Source of the DNA: UBA2040 sp963977135
GTDB taxonomy: Bacteria > Bacteroidota > Bacteroidia > Flavobacteriales_D > Crocinitomicaceae
DNA: 64,000 bases
Direction: 5' to 3'
Assembly (NCBI GenBank): GCA_963977135.1
Contig: CAXBNN010000006.1
Coordinates: 98,933 to 162,932 of the forward strand
Shown: one piece after another, positions 44,019 to 54,374 of the stretch
Numbering within the stretch: the first letter of the stretch is position 1
How the letters are laid out: each line of letters opens with the position of its first letter
The notes under the pieces: generated by a model
Told to the model about the DNA's origin: nothing
Databases searched by the model: none
The model's input: only the letters and a program-made list of their open reading frames with translations
Position numbers and translations under genes: made by a program

Positions 44019-45857
44019 TTAGTTAAGTTTATCTGTTCGCTGTAAAACGTTTAATACCAGTTCTGTAAATGAAATTGTCTTATCGGACCCAGAATTGGTG
44101 ATGTAAAACTGAAACTGATCATTCGGATGTCGAACTTCCGGGGTCAGATACCAAAGCTGGAAATCAAAGTATCCCTTTGCATTCCATTTGACATAAGAAT
44201 TTAATGGTTGATAATTGTACTTATACGCTTCCCATTTATGCTGGAAGGTTGAAATAACGTATATATTTTCAAACAAATCGTTAGAATCGGCTAATACTTT
44301 ACCCGCGATTTCAATCCATGCATGATCTTTTGAGCATAGTCGTTCAAAACTTTCTTCAAACTTTGGAGAAATAGTATTTGGGCCAATACGCAAAGTATCG
44401 ATTTCATTAACTGGATTTGAAGTTATTTTATCTTCGTTCAATGTGAGAAAGCTTTGATTCTTCAATTGATAATTTTGTGGGTCGGATAAAATTTCTTCAC
44501 TTCCCGTCATACTTCGATTTACCAATAAATAATCCTCAGCCCCATCTGGAATTGAACCTCGTCCAAATACTTTCCAGTAATAACTCTTCGTCATTCGGTC
44601 AATGTGAATGATGCCATTATTGTATTGCCATGTTTGAAAGAGGTTTAAAACTATGCAGAACGCTGCAAAAACAAGCACCCCCTTTCTAATTCGCTCACCT
44701 TTAGAGACAATTAAACCTATTGCAATTGCCAAAACAGGATACAATTGCACCATTGGTCGCTGAGAAAAGGAAGCCGCGTACCACCACGTTGTCCAACTAC
44801 TTGCCACGAATACGAAACATAGAACCAAAAATAGAAAAGTCCATTTCCAAGGAGTTTTCTTTTTAAAAGCAACGAATAATCCCCAGAGTGCAAGAAACAT
44901 GATTGGTGTATAAATCAACCAGCCTTTGCGATAGGAGAATAGAAATTCCAGGGTATATGGATGGAGAAAATCTAGACCTTCTCCAGCATTTTGGTAACTG
45001 TCATATAACCATGCACCACCAAAAACTTTCCAATAACGTAATTGAGGAATTACAAAAACTAAAAAGAACAATCCAGCCAATGCAAAATGCTTATAATATT
45101 TTCTAGCATTCTTGAGTCGATGAATTGCATCTTTAGGTGACGCTAAACCATAAGTAAGCGGGATGATAATCGCTATAAACTCTGTCACCCGACTTACCGT
45201 CATCAATCCTAGAATCAATCCTAAAACAGCTGCTATCCAAAACTTTCGTTCATTGTGCCATCGTATTGTAAACCAAATTAAAGCAGCATAGGCTGTAAAT
45301 AAGTAAACATGTGGCATACCATGCGAACGGGTGTGCATATGGAAATAATTAGTGCCGAACACTATGATTATGAGAACAATGGAAGTAACACTATCCGAAT
45401 AGAAGTAAAGAAGTATTTTACGCAAGAACCAAAGTCCAAGTATTGTATAGAAAAGTGAACCCACCGTGAGCATATGCTGAAACGGTAATGAAAATCCATC
45501 TATTGGATAAGCTCCAATCCACGAAATTAAGCAAGCTATCGCAAAGAAAGGTGCATAGAAAATAGCCAAGCCAATTGGGTATTTGATAACCCAGTTGCCT
45601 AGATCAGATTTCATTGCTTGATAGAAAGTATCGCTTTGCACAGGACCATTCATGGCCGCTTCAATTGGCGAAAAATCCTGAATTCCTAAATCATCATGAA
45701 TGAAGGTTTGTGGCAAATACAAATAGTAACCGTAAGTATCCCACGAAATTACAGTCGGAGAAAATCCAAATAAAACTTGATAAACGACCAGAAACAAAGC
45801 TATTCCCCAAATTAGTCGGGCAGAATTTGTAGTTGGTAAAAAACGTCTGGTATTCAT
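44019..45857 (-). CDS. Polytopic membrane protein, GT-C-like
   Basis: 612 residues from ATG 45857; the longer frame starts with TTG. About 11-12 hydrophobic segments over residues 15-440, then a soluble C-terminal domain of about 170 residues. After TM1 the loop 'VISWDTYGYYLYLPQTF' carries an acidic residue as in GT-C glycosyltransferases, which use lipid-linked sugars. No exact family assignment. The next gene (45932, same strand) is a similar membrane protein, so both may act in surface glycan assembly. Confidence 0.65.
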   Translation of the reverse strand: MNTRRFLPTTNSARLIWGIALFLVVYQVLFGFSPTVISWDTYGYYLYLPQTFIHDDLGIQDFSPIEAAMNGPVQSDTFYQAMKSDLGNWVIKYPIGLAIFYAPFFAIACLISWIGAYPIDGFSLPFQHMLTVGSLFYTILGLWFLRKILLYFYSDSVTSIVLIIIVFGTNYFHMHTRSHGMPHVYLFTAYAALIWFTIRWHNERKFWIAAVLGLILGLMTVSRVTEFIAIIIPLTYGLASPKDAIHRLKNARKYYKHFALAGLFFLVFVIPQLRYWKVFGGAWLYDSYQNAGEGLDFLHPYTLEFLFSYRKGWLIYTPIMFLALWGLFVAFKKKTPWKWTFLFLVLCFVFVASSWTTWWYAASFSQRPMVQLYPVLAIAIGLIVSKGERIRKGVLVFAAFCIVLNLFQTWQYNNGIIHIDRMTKSYYWKVFGRGSIPDGAEDYLLVNRSMTGSEEILSDPQNYQLKNQSFLTLNEDKITSNPVNEIDTLRIGPNTISPKFEESFERLCSKDHAWIEIAGKVLADSNDLFENIYVISTFQHKWEAYKYNYQPLNSYVKWNAKGYFDFQLWYLTPEVRHPNDQFQFYITNSGSDKTISFTELVLNVLQRTDKLN

Positions 45858-45931
45858 GAACTTGATAAAGTTAGAAGAATATTCCAATTCTGCTGTCTTA
45901 GACTTTTAACTCGAATTGCCAGCCTATTTTT

Positions 45932-47452
45932 TTATGGATGATATTCTTCACCCATTTGTTTGTATCCAAAATCGTGAAACTCTTTGGTAACCACAGGTTG
46001 AATGAAATAGTCTCTTTCCACTTGATATCGCGTATCGTTAAAGCCTGGTAAATAATCAATTCCATAAAAAATACCCCAGTAACCGATGATAGCCGTTTGC
46101 TTTGGATTCGCACGATAAATGGAATCGACAGCAATGGTAAAAGGCATAGTTCTTTCCAATGATCTAAATCCATTAGCCGGGATTTCCTGTCCGTACAAAT
46201 AATTCCATTGCCATTGCATCAAATTGTCGCAAACGAAAACAGACTTGAAATTCTCGGTTTTCACTTTTTGATACAATACGTGAAATTCTTCCTGTCTATT
46301 TTCAGTGGATTCGTACCAGTCACGCTTTAGTTTACTTCCAGCAAAAAGTCCAATTATGAATAGGCTAAGTATTCCTATAGCTAGGTTCCGAATTAATGGA
46401 ACTTGCAAAGCTTCTCGAACGAAAAATAGAAATATGAAAAACCAAGCCGTATAAACTGAAAGTAAATATCTCGGCGTATAACTTTTCATGGACAAAGCAA
46501 TGAAAAAGATAAGAACTGTTGCCATTAAACTCAATAGCACAAAAAGTTTCTGACGTTTCGTATTACTGAAAAACAATTTAATGATTAAAGCAGCAATTAG
46601 CCCTAGAACTAAAACCAAAAGTATGCTCCACCATACTGGAATTGCTTGATCTGCAGTATAATAATAAAAGCCACTGAAAGAGTTTAAAATACCTTTAACA
46701 TAGATCATGAAACGCTCTGGAAACATTGAGAATTCGAGACTTAAACCAGGTGAACCCCAATAATTTTGTTGGAAATTTAATTTTCTAAGCAGAAAAACAA
46801 AAGCTGCCGCGAAACATAGAATGGAGATTAATCCTTTGATATTTCCTTTTTTATCTATGAATTCTTTCAGCAATAAAGGCAAAATTGGCAACAACAAAAA
46901 TACATGCGATTCAAAAGCTACTGCAAGTATAAAACCGAACAACGCGAAATAAGCAAATCTCATTTTCAGCTCTGCAGATAAACAAAACAGTGCGGAAATT
47001 GCTAGAAATGCCGTTACATAACCTCCTCTTACCATTCCGGCCCAAAGTATCCACGGTGGAAAGCAAATGATGGCTATAGTGATTAAAAAGGCTACTACAA
47101 GAGTTTGTTGACGTGCAATTAGTCCTTTGAAAACAAAAGTTGCACCTAAGGCGAACAGCATCAATCCGCCTAAACGAAGCGCCCAAATGCCTGAACCTAT
47201 CAGCTTTATCCAAAATGCGACTGAACCAACTTCAAAAATACTTAAGCCATAGGCTTGACCATAGAAGTAAAGCGGAAATGATTTTCCCGCCAATAGGTCT
47301 TGCGCCATAATGCCAACTATCGCTTCGTCTCCATCAAACCAAAAAGAATTGGAGAGAAAATGAGGTAAGCGAACGATAATGCTCAATGCAAAAAATACGA
47401 GAAACCAAAACACCCAATTTGTTATTCTATTTGACAAAAAGGCCTTTAGCAT
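45932..47452 (-). CDS. GT-C membrane glycosyltransferase-like protein (PMT/ArnT type)
   Basis: 506 residues from ATG 47452; a GTG four codons upstream is possible. About 11 hydrophobic segments. The loop after TM1 has 'FWFDGDEAIVGIMAQDLLAG', with the D-E pair that binds the metal/lipid-sugar donor in the PMT and ArnT families. A soluble domain of about 110 residues closes it. It probably transfers a sugar from a polyprenyl donor at the outer face of the inner membrane. It ends 74 nt before the other GT-C-like gene starts. Confidence 0.75.
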   Translation of the reverse strand: MLKAFLSNRITNWVFWFLVFFALSIIVRLPHFLSNSFWFDGDEAIVGIMAQDLLAGKSFPLYFYGQAYGLSIFEVGSVAFWIKLIGSGIWALRLGGLMLFALGATFVFKGLIARQQTLVVAFLITIAIICFPPWILWAGMVRGGYVTAFLAISALFCLSAELKMRFAYFALFGFILAVAFESHVFLLLPILPLLLKEFIDKKGNIKGLISILCFAAAFVFLLRKLNFQQNYWGSPGLSLEFSMFPERFMIYVKGILNSFSGFYYYTADQAIPVWWSILLVLVLGLIAALIIKLFFSNTKRQKLFVLLSLMATVLIFFIALSMKSYTPRYLLSVYTAWFFIFLFFVREALQVPLIRNLAIGILSLFIIGLFAGSKLKRDWYESTENRQEEFHVLYQKVKTENFKSVFVCDNLMQWQWNYLYGQEIPANGFRSLERTMPFTIAVDSIYRANPKQTAIIGYWGIFYGIDYLPGFNDTRYQVERDYFIQPVVTKEFHDFGYKQMGEEYHP

Positions 47453-47591
47453 ATTCGATTTCACAGACTAATCATAAATAAGTTATGAAAGCAAAGATTC
47501 AAATAAAAAAGTTATTAATCCTTACTCCGAAAAAAATTCGAAGTAATTGTATTATGAAATTTCAATTTTTCCATTAATAAAAAGCTTTCTA

Positions 47592-49496
47592 TTAATAATC
47601 TCCACCTATTGTCCTTTTGTTCATATAAGCATCTGGAAATTTCGGGAGAGTTTTTGGAGCTTGTGTAAGCTTGCTCGTATCTGTTAAAGTCTTCATGAAT
47701 TCAATTATATCCTTTATTTCTTTTTTTGTCAAATTGAGCTTGTCTTCTGGCAATGTTTGATGTGGAACCTCCATTCCCAATCCGCTTCCACCGCCTTCGT
47801 TGTAAAAATCCATGACTTCTTCCAAAGTCGCAAAAACCCCATTATGCATGTAAGGTGCGGTTAATTCAATGTTTCTAAGTGAAGGTGTTTTAAAGGAAAA
47901 CTTATAAAATGGAGCTTGCTCTTGAATGATTCCATTGGCATATCTTCCCAAATCACTATCCAAAATATATGGTGCTTTATTATTCGAAGGAACCCCTAAA
48001 ACTTCCGATTCGTTTTCTTGGTAAAATGGAGGAACAAGTCCACTAAAAGCAGGTGCAAAATGGCATGTTGCACAAGTTGCCTTTCCTGTAAAAAGGTTGT
48101 AACCTCTCTTTGCCGAAGTTGAAAATTCTGTTGTTTCATTGCGCAGATATCGATCATAAGAAGAATTAAATGAACTTTGGCTACCCACGAATTGGGTAAT
48201 AGCAAATTTCAACTTGGATGCATTGATTTCCGAGGTGCCAAAAGCATTTTCAAACTTGTGTTGATAATCTACAGAACTCATTAATTTATTGCATAGAGTG
48301 ATATAATCTGTATTAAACTCTTCTGTGTTCAAAACAACATGATCAATCTGCGTTAACAAATCATCTGATCGAACATCATGAAAAAAGCGTGTGGAATAAA
48401 CTGCATTTAAAATAGTAGGAGCATTTCGCAGACCCGGAGTTTTATTCCCTGTGGTCAAACTGGTTTTTAATCCATCTGTAAAGGCTTTCTCTGGATGATG
48501 ACAAGAGGCACATGCTCTTTGATTATTCGAACTCAAAATAGGGTCGTAAAACAAAATTCTTCCGAGTTCTATGACTTCATTTGCATTCCCTTTGTATATA
48601 GAATTCAAGAAAAAGTCTTTGTTCAGAAAATCATTATCAAACAGTGAAATACTTCCATAATTTACTGGATAAATGGAATTTCCCCTTTGGTTTGGTTCTT
48701 CAATATGAAGTTCCCTCTGCACCAGTAATAGTTCTCCAAACAAGGGATCGGCAATGTTTTTTAGAAAGCCCAATCTATCAAGTTGGTCGAATTTATATTT
48801 GTTAAAAATTTGATTTCCATCTTGAAACAACTTTTCGACTTTCAAAAAATGTTTTTTTTCAATATAGGGTTGGTACGTTAGAAACGCTTTATGAATTCCT
48901 TCTAAAAAAGCTTGATTTTCTTCGTTCGTCTTCTCTGGACCTGAAGGTGAATCAAAACCTGTTAACCCCATGGAATATAGATAAATAACACCAAAACGCA
49001 TGGCCTCAAAAATATCGGCATCGGTAAATTTATTTTTCTTTAAATTTTCAAAAACCTCATTTAGGCTGAATTCAAACGTATGAACCAATTCTGCTATTTC
49101 TTTAAAATCAGCTTGCTCGTCGAATAATTTTTCTTCAATGATTTGAAGACCTTGTGGTTCAAGTATCGTCAATTCATTCATTTTCTCGATAATCTTTGGC
49201 AAAGGCGCACCATTGATATATCGACTATGCATTTGGTAATCAAAATGAAGCAAGAAAAACTCTATTTGTTTGTAATTTCTCTTCAATTGAACAAAAGACT
49301 TTCTTGCCTCAACAAAATTCTCCTTAGCCAAATATTCATTTAGACTTGAAGTCAAAGCAATTGTTTTTTCCAGATCAGTTGAAATTTGAGGAATGGCTTG
49401 CTGAACTGGCATTAATTCAATATTATTTGATGTTGAAAATGAGTGCAACATCAAATAGAAAAAAAGTATGGCTATGGAAAAAATGAGTGTTTTCAT
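47592..49496 (-). CDS. Dihaem cytochrome c peroxidase with long N-terminal helical domain
   Basis: 634 residues. N-terminal hydrophobic signal or anchor (1-20). Residues about 25-300 are a helical region not part of the usual enzyme. The C-terminal part is a MauG/CcpA-type domain with haem sites CASCH (near residue 328) and CATCH (near 473), 'GRILFYDPILSSNNQRACASCH' and 'FKTPSLRNIELTAPYMHNG'. It should reduce peroxide or oxidise a partner in the periplasm. The extra domain about doubles the usual length. Its transcript starts below the terminator at 49504-49534. Confidence 0.88.
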   Translation of the reverse strand: MKTLIFSIAILFFYLMLHSFSTSNNIELMPVQQAIPQISTDLEKTIALTSSLNEYLAKENFVEARKSFVQLKRNYKQIEFFLLHFDYQMHSRYINGAPLPKIIEKMNELTILEPQGLQIIEEKLFDEQADFKEIAELVHTFEFSLNEVFENLKKNKFTDADIFEAMRFGVIYLYSMGLTGFDSPSGPEKTNEENQAFLEGIHKAFLTYQPYIEKKHFLKVEKLFQDGNQIFNKYKFDQLDRLGFLKNIADPLFGELLLVQRELHIEEPNQRGNSIYPVNYGSISLFDNDFLNKDFFLNSIYKGNANEVIELGRILFYDPILSSNNQRACASCHHPEKAFTDGLKTSLTTGNKTPGLRNAPTILNAVYSTRFFHDVRSDDLLTQIDHVVLNTEEFNTDYITLCNKLMSSVDYQHKFENAFGTSEINASKLKFAITQFVGSQSSFNSSYDRYLRNETTEFSTSAKRGYNLFTGKATCATCHFAPAFSGLVPPFYQENESEVLGVPSNNKAPYILDSDLGRYANGIIQEQAPFYKFSFKTPSLRNIELTAPYMHNGVFATLEEVMDFYNEGGGSGLGMEVPHQTLPEDKLNLTKKEIKDIIEFMKTLTDTSKLTQAPKTLPKFPDAYMNKRTIGGDY

Positions 49497-49503
49497 ATAA
49501 AAC

Positions 49504-49534
49504 TAAAAAAGCCTCCTGCCATGAGACAGGAGGC
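49504..49534 (-). terminator. Intrinsic terminator below the PhoX-like gene
   Basis: GCCTCCTG (49511-49518) pairs with CAGGAGGC (49527-49534); on the minus strand a T-run (49504-49510) follows. It separates the PhoX-like gene from the peroxidase gene. Confidence 0.85.
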
Positions 49535-49553
49535 AATGTTGATATTATTACAA

Positions 49554-51395
49554 TTATTTGATAATTACTTTTTTGGCAATTCCTGCTTTGTTTTTCAAGA
49601 AATAAACACCTGGATTCAAACCAATAATGTCTAAACTTTTTGTGTTTCTTTCTACCAAAACCAATTTACCATTTGCATCGTAAAGAGCAACATCTGTTGC
49701 TTCGTTGAAATACAAAACTCTTGAAGTTGGATTCGGGTAAACTGTAAAATTTAATCCTTCTTCCGTTTTGTTTTCTTCCAAACCAAGTTGACTTACCGTT
49801 TTGTCCCAACCTGTTAAAGCGATTGTACAAGAGTTGTTGTAAGGAAATGGATTTGACGTACTAGGATGTTGAGAGTTAAACAACAATGTTTTTCCATCAG
49901 GTGTAGCTTTAGCACCAGTAACCTCCGCTCCGTAAGGAACTTGAGCAATTCTTACTAGATCCGTTGTTGTTGGAGCAGTTAAATCAGCATCCAAAATGAA
50001 TAACTCACAAGATCTATTGCTTATTCCAGCTGGCATTCTTCCGTTAGAAGTTCCGTTCAAATCCTCGCAGATAACCATGTAAGATTTATTATTTACTGTC
50101 ATAAATGTTAATCCATCAGGATTAGACAAATGATATGCTGGATAATTTGAAACAGTAACCTCACCTGAATAGCTTGGTCCTCCTTCCAAATAAGAGGTCA
50201 TTTGATTTGTTGTGACATTGAATTTCAAAACACGACCGTAGTAATCTTTGTAACCACTTGCTCCAGGACTAGCAACGCCTAACACGGTCGCTCTATCCAA
50301 ATGATGCTGAGCATAAGTTGCTCCAGCATTATATTCATCCAACCAGGCATTCATAGGTGAATCTAATCCTGTTTCTGTCAAATAAACGTTACCATCAGAA
50401 GGATTCAAAGCAGACCATTCCAAGCGATCAAACATTGTTGCTCCAACTGCAACCGCTGAATCTTTAAAATTAAGCATTGTTGTCATAGAGTTTGATAAAG
50501 CAATCCATGGGTTAGATGCATTTTGTTTGTATACGTAAACTGTACCATCTGAAAAATCACCAGCAGTGTTCGCAACAAATTTTGTGAAGAACGCAGGCGT
50601 GTCATCAACCGTCAAATAAACTGTTTTGTTGTCAGGCATTATTACTCCTCCTTCAAAAGCTTGACGACCCCAATTGTATTGTTTGTGCAAAGCAACTGCT
50701 TGTCTTGGATCAATTTCAACCATATAGTTGAAGTTTTCATATTTCTCCATAGTCGTTCCATTTGCAAAAGCGATTGGAGAACCTGAAATTGTGTAATCCA
50801 AAGTATCTTGAACACCTGCACCAGTTACGCCATTTGCATCATTGTAAATTGATGAGTTATCCGTGCGCATCCATTCTTCAGCTGTCCAAATACGACCATC
50901 AACTCCAGAAGATATTCCTCCGCAATTCATTCCTGTTTCTCCAACTGTATTAACAAAATCAACGTTGAAGAACTTTCCTGAACGACCGTCCAAAAGAGTT
51001 TGGTTGACAATAATCAAAGTATCATTTGATGGATCTCTTTTTACTTTGAAAACCGTCATTCCTCCACCATCACCAATTTTATCGTTGGCTTCAATCATTT
51101 CATGATTAACACTCAACCAGCCTAAATCTGCTGATCCAGCCGTAATATCTGGTGTAAAACCAATGAAGTCATGCCATTGTTTTGCAGGAACTTCTGTTGC
51201 AGGGTTACCGTAGGTTGCTGTGGTTTGAACCATATCCACTCCTCCAATAAAAAGCACTTGCTTCAAAAGTGGAGATTTTGGAACCAAAACAGTGTCAACA
51301 ACATTTTCAAAGTCAAATTCTGGATTAAATCCAATTTGTGCATGCATGGATCCTGCGAATCCAAAAGCAGCAAATAACATCGTAATTTTTTTCAT
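49554..51395 (-). CDS. PhoX-like (DUF839) secreted protein with T9SS tail
   Basis: 613 residues from ATG 51395, which gives signal peptide 'MKKITMLFAAFGFAGSMHAQ'. DUF839/PhoX-type propeller: 'LGWLSVNHEM', 'NCGGISSGVDGRIWTAEEW', 'GRQAFEGGVIMPDNKTVYLTVDD', 'FDRLEWSALNPSDGNVYLTETG'. Bona fide PhoX is a Ca/Fe phosphatase; whether catalytic ligands are complete here is not certain. The C-terminus (about 540-613) is a T9SS domain ('FTVYPNPTSRVLYF'). Confidence 0.85.
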   Translation of the reverse strand: MKKITMLFAAFGFAGSMHAQIGFNPEFDFENVVDTVLVPKSPLLKQVLFIGGVDMVQTTATYGNPATEVPAKQWHDFIGFTPDITAGSADLGWLSVNHEMIEANDKIGDGGGMTVFKVKRDPSNDTLIIVNQTLLDGRSGKFFNVDFVNTVGETGMNCGGISSGVDGRIWTAEEWMRTDNSSIYNDANGVTGAGVQDTLDYTISGSPIAFANGTTMEKYENFNYMVEIDPRQAVALHKQYNWGRQAFEGGVIMPDNKTVYLTVDDTPAFFTKFVANTAGDFSDGTVYVYKQNASNPWIALSNSMTTMLNFKDSAVAVGATMFDRLEWSALNPSDGNVYLTETGLDSPMNAWLDEYNAGATYAQHHLDRATVLGVASPGASGYKDYYGRVLKFNVTTNQMTSYLEGGPSYSGEVTVSNYPAYHLSNPDGLTFMTVNNKSYMVICEDLNGTSNGRMPAGISNRSCELFILDADLTAPTTTDLVRIAQVPYGAEVTGAKATPDGKTLLFNSQHPSTSNPFPYNNSCTIALTGWDKTVSQLGLEENKTEEGLNFTVYPNPTSRVLYFNEATDVALYDANGKLVLVERNTKSLDIIGLNPGVYFLKNKAGIAKKVIIK

Positions 51396-51637
51396 GATTT
51401 CTTTTTTTATTGCAAAGTAACGCAGCACTTCTCTGAGAAAGGTTAGTTAACAATTATCAATTTTTAAAAGATTTGTTATAAACATATTACCTGTAATTAT
51501 TTAATGTTAAATGATGAAAAATGCATTTCTCAAACTTTTTTTTCAATCCCTTTTTAAAGTATAATTCGCTAACCGTATTCATTTTCATGAATTCCGCTAT
51601 TTTTGCAACGCAACTTTTTTATAACAGACGCAAACGC

Positions 51638-54253
51638 ATGAAAATTCAAGAAATAAGAGAACAATTCTTTCAATTTTTCGCTTCGAAAGGCCACGACATA
51701 GTGCCTTCTGCCCCAATGGTAGTGAAAAACGACCCGACATTGATGTTTACAAATGCTGGAATGAATCAATTCAAAGACTTCTTTCTTGGCAATGCAGTGC
51801 CGAAAAATAAGCGTGTTGCAAATTCTCAAAAATGTCTGCGGGTGTCTGGAAAACACAACGATTTGGAAGAAGTTGGTGTTGATACCTATCACCACACCAT
51901 GTTCGAAATGCTGGGCAACTGGTCTTTTGGCGATTATTTCAAGGAAGAAGCAATAGCTTGGGCTTGGGAATTGTTGACAGAAGTTTACAAACTACCGAAA
52001 GATAGACTGTACGTTACCGTTTTCGAAGGTGATGAGCAAGATGGCGTTCCTATGGATCAAGAAAGTTTCGACATCTGGATGAAATACATAGAAAAAGACC
52101 GAATCATATTAGCAAATAAGAAAGATAATTTCTGGGAAATGGGCGATACAGGTCCATGCGGTCCTTGTACAGAAATTCATGTTGACTTGAGAAATCAGGA
52201 CGAAGTGGATAAAATTCCAGGTCGCGATATGGTGAACCAAGACCATCCACAAGTTATTGAGATTTGGAATAACGTTTTCATGCAATTCAACAGAAAAGCA
52301 GATAGCAGTTTGGAACCACTTCCAGCTACCCACGTGGATACAGGAATGGGATTGGAACGTTTGGCTATGGCTTTGCAAGGAAAACAATCGAATTACGATA
52401 CAGATTTGTTCCAAGCTTTGATTCAACACATGGTGAAAGTTTCTGGAGTTCCTTATGGAAAATCTGAACCAACGGATATTGCATTACGTGTAATAGCAGA
52501 TCACGTTCGAGCGATTGCATTTTCTATTGCTGATGGTCAATTGCCTGCAAACAATGGAGCCGGTTATGTTATCCGAAGAATCTTAAGAAGAGCTATTCGT
52601 TACGGTTATCAAACGCTAGGTTTGAAGGAACCATTTATGTGTGAATTGTCCAAAGTTTTAGGTGTAGAAATGTCTAAAGCATTCCCTGAACTCGACAAAC
52701 AAAAAGATTTGATTTACAAAGTTATACGTGAAGAAGAGCTAAGCTTCTTCCGTACTTTGGAGTTGGGAATTCGACGAATAGAAAGTACCATTGCAGACTT
52801 AAAAAAAGCAGGTAAAAACACTTTGGACGGTGAAACAGTTTTCGAACTTTATGACACCTATGGTTTCCCATTGGATTTGACATCTTTGATTGCCCGAGAA
52901 AACGACATGGAAGTCGATGAAAAAGGATTTGAGGAAGCATTGAAAATTCAAAAAGATCGTTCTCGTGCTGCGACAAATCTGGAGACGGATGATTGGGTTA
53001 TCCTTCGTGAAGATAATGTTCAAGAATTCATTGGTTATGATTACTTAACCGCCGAGCTTGAAATTGTAAAATACCGACAAGTAAAACAAAACAATAAGAA
53101 CTTTTTCCAGTTGGTTTTCAACCTCACTCCTTTCTACCCAGAAGGTGGCGGACAAGTTGGTGATACAGGTCATTTGGAAAATGCAAAAGGAGACAAAATA
53201 TACATCTCAGATACGAAGAAAGAGAACAACCTCATCGTTCATTTAACAGATAAGCTTCCTGAAGACTTAAGCGGTCAATTTACGGCGTTTGTAAATACTA
53301 ACAAGCGTGAGCGAACAGTCCTAAATCACTCGGCTACGCACTTATTACACCGTGCTTTGCGAGAAGTACTTGGAACGCATGTTGAACAGAAAGGATCGCT
53401 CGTAAATCCAGATTATTTACGTTTCGATTTCAGTCATTTCGCCAAAGTAACGGATGAAGAAATGGAAAAAATTCAAGCACATATTGATGCTGCTATTTTG
53501 GCCAATTATCCATTAAATGAAATGCGAAATACGCCAATCACTGAAGCTCAAAAAATGGGTGCAATGGCCTTGTTTGGCGAAAAATATGGCGACGCTGTTC
53601 GTGTGATTCAATTTGGAGATTCTATAGAATTGTGCGGTGGATGTCATGCTCCAAACACAGGTAAAATTGCATCTGTAAAAATACTTTCAGAAGGAGCGGT
53701 TGCTGCAGGCGTTAGAAGAATTGAAGCTATTACTGGTCCAACAGCAGAAGCTTATTTCCGAGAGAGAGATCAACAAGTTTCTACCTTAATGCAAACTTTG
53801 AAGAGTCCGAAAGACTTGAACAAAGCAGTTGAAGATTTAATTTCTAAAAATCAAGCTCTTCAAAACGAGGTTGAAGCTTACAAAAAGCAGATAGCGATGT
53901 CTGTTAAACAGGATTTGAAAGCTAAAATCGAAGATAAAGGCGAATACCAATTGCTACAAGGCATCGTAGATTTGGACGCTGGTTCTATCAAAGATTTACT
54001 ATTCCAATTCAAAGGCGAATACCCTGCTTTCATAGGCGTTCTCGGTGGAAAAGAAGGCGACAAATGTTCGCTTAGTATCATGATTTCAGACGACCTAGCT
54101 AAATCCAAAGGATTAGACGCAGGAAAAATCATTCGTGAAGTTTCTTCTCATATTCAAGGTGGCGGAGGCGGTCAGGCGTTTTTTGCAACTGCTGGCGGTA
54201 AGAATGCTGGGGGGTTGGAAAAGGCGATTGCTGAGGTTATTGGACGTGTTTAG
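51638..54253 (+). CDS. alaS: Alanine-tRNA ligase
   Basis: 871 residues from ATG 51638 ('MKIQEIREQFFQFFASKGHDIVPSAPMV'); the longer frame adds 39 unrelated residues and overlaps a TATTTTTG -7 box (51598-51605), so it is rejected. Catalytic domain 1-450, editing domain with HSATHLLH and 'ELCGGCHAPNTG' zinc residues (about 555-690), and C-Ala domain. Charges tRNA-Ala and clears mischarged Ser or Gly. Just after the stop the last about 20 nt are tandemly duplicated. Confidence 0.97.
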   Translation: MKIQEIREQFFQFFASKGHDIVPSAPMVVKNDPTLMFTNAGMNQFKDFFLGNAVPKNKRVANSQKCLRVSGKHNDLEEVGVDTYHHTMFEMLGNWSFGDYFKEEAIAWAWELLTEVYKLPKDRLYVTVFEGDEQDGVPMDQESFDIWMKYIEKDRIILANKKDNFWEMGDTGPCGPCTEIHVDLRNQDEVDKIPGRDMVNQDHPQVIEIWNNVFMQFNRKADSSLEPLPATHVDTGMGLERLAMALQGKQSNYDTDLFQALIQHMVKVSGVPYGKSEPTDIALRVIADHVRAIAFSIADGQLPANNGAGYVIRRILRRAIRYGYQTLGLKEPFMCELSKVLGVEMSKAFPELDKQKDLIYKVIREEELSFFRTLELGIRRIESTIADLKKAGKNTLDGETVFELYDTYGFPLDLTSLIARENDMEVDEKGFEEALKIQKDRSRAATNLETDDWVILREDNVQEFIGYDYLTAELEIVKYRQVKQNNKNFFQLVFNLTPFYPEGGGQVGDTGHLENAKGDKIYISDTKKENNLIVHLTDKLPEDLSGQFTAFVNTNKRERTVLNHSATHLLHRALREVLGTHVEQKGSLVNPDYLRFDFSHFAKVTDEEMEKIQAHIDAAILANYPLNEMRNTPITEAQKMGAMALFGEKYGDAVRVIQFGDSIELCGGCHAPNTGKIASVKILSEGAVAAGVRRIEAITGPTAEAYFRERDQQVSTLMQTLKSPKDLNKAVEDLISKNQALQNEVEAYKKQIAMSVKQDLKAKIEDKGEYQLLQGIVDLDAGSIKDLLFQFKGEYPAFIGVLGGKEGDKCSLSIMISDDLAKSKGLDAGKIIREVSSHIQGGGGGQAFFATAGGKNAGGLEKAIAEVIGRV

Positions 54254-54374
54254 CTGGGTTATTGGACGTGTCTAGTTGGGTTATTTGAAGTCCTTCGGAC
54301 ATTGATGGATTTGAAGCCTGGCGGCATTTTACGTACTACTTTAAGAGATTATCTTTGAATAATTCGTTAACATG

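Noticed and set aside
45898..46173. 91-residue minus-strand frame between two membrane-protein genes
   Set aside because: Overlaps the GT-C-like gene in another frame with no support of its own.
51521..51637. 39-residue N-terminal extension of alaS
   Set aside because: Overlaps a likely -7 promoter box and does not resemble alanyl-tRNA synthetase N-termini, which begin at the MKIQEIREQF segment.
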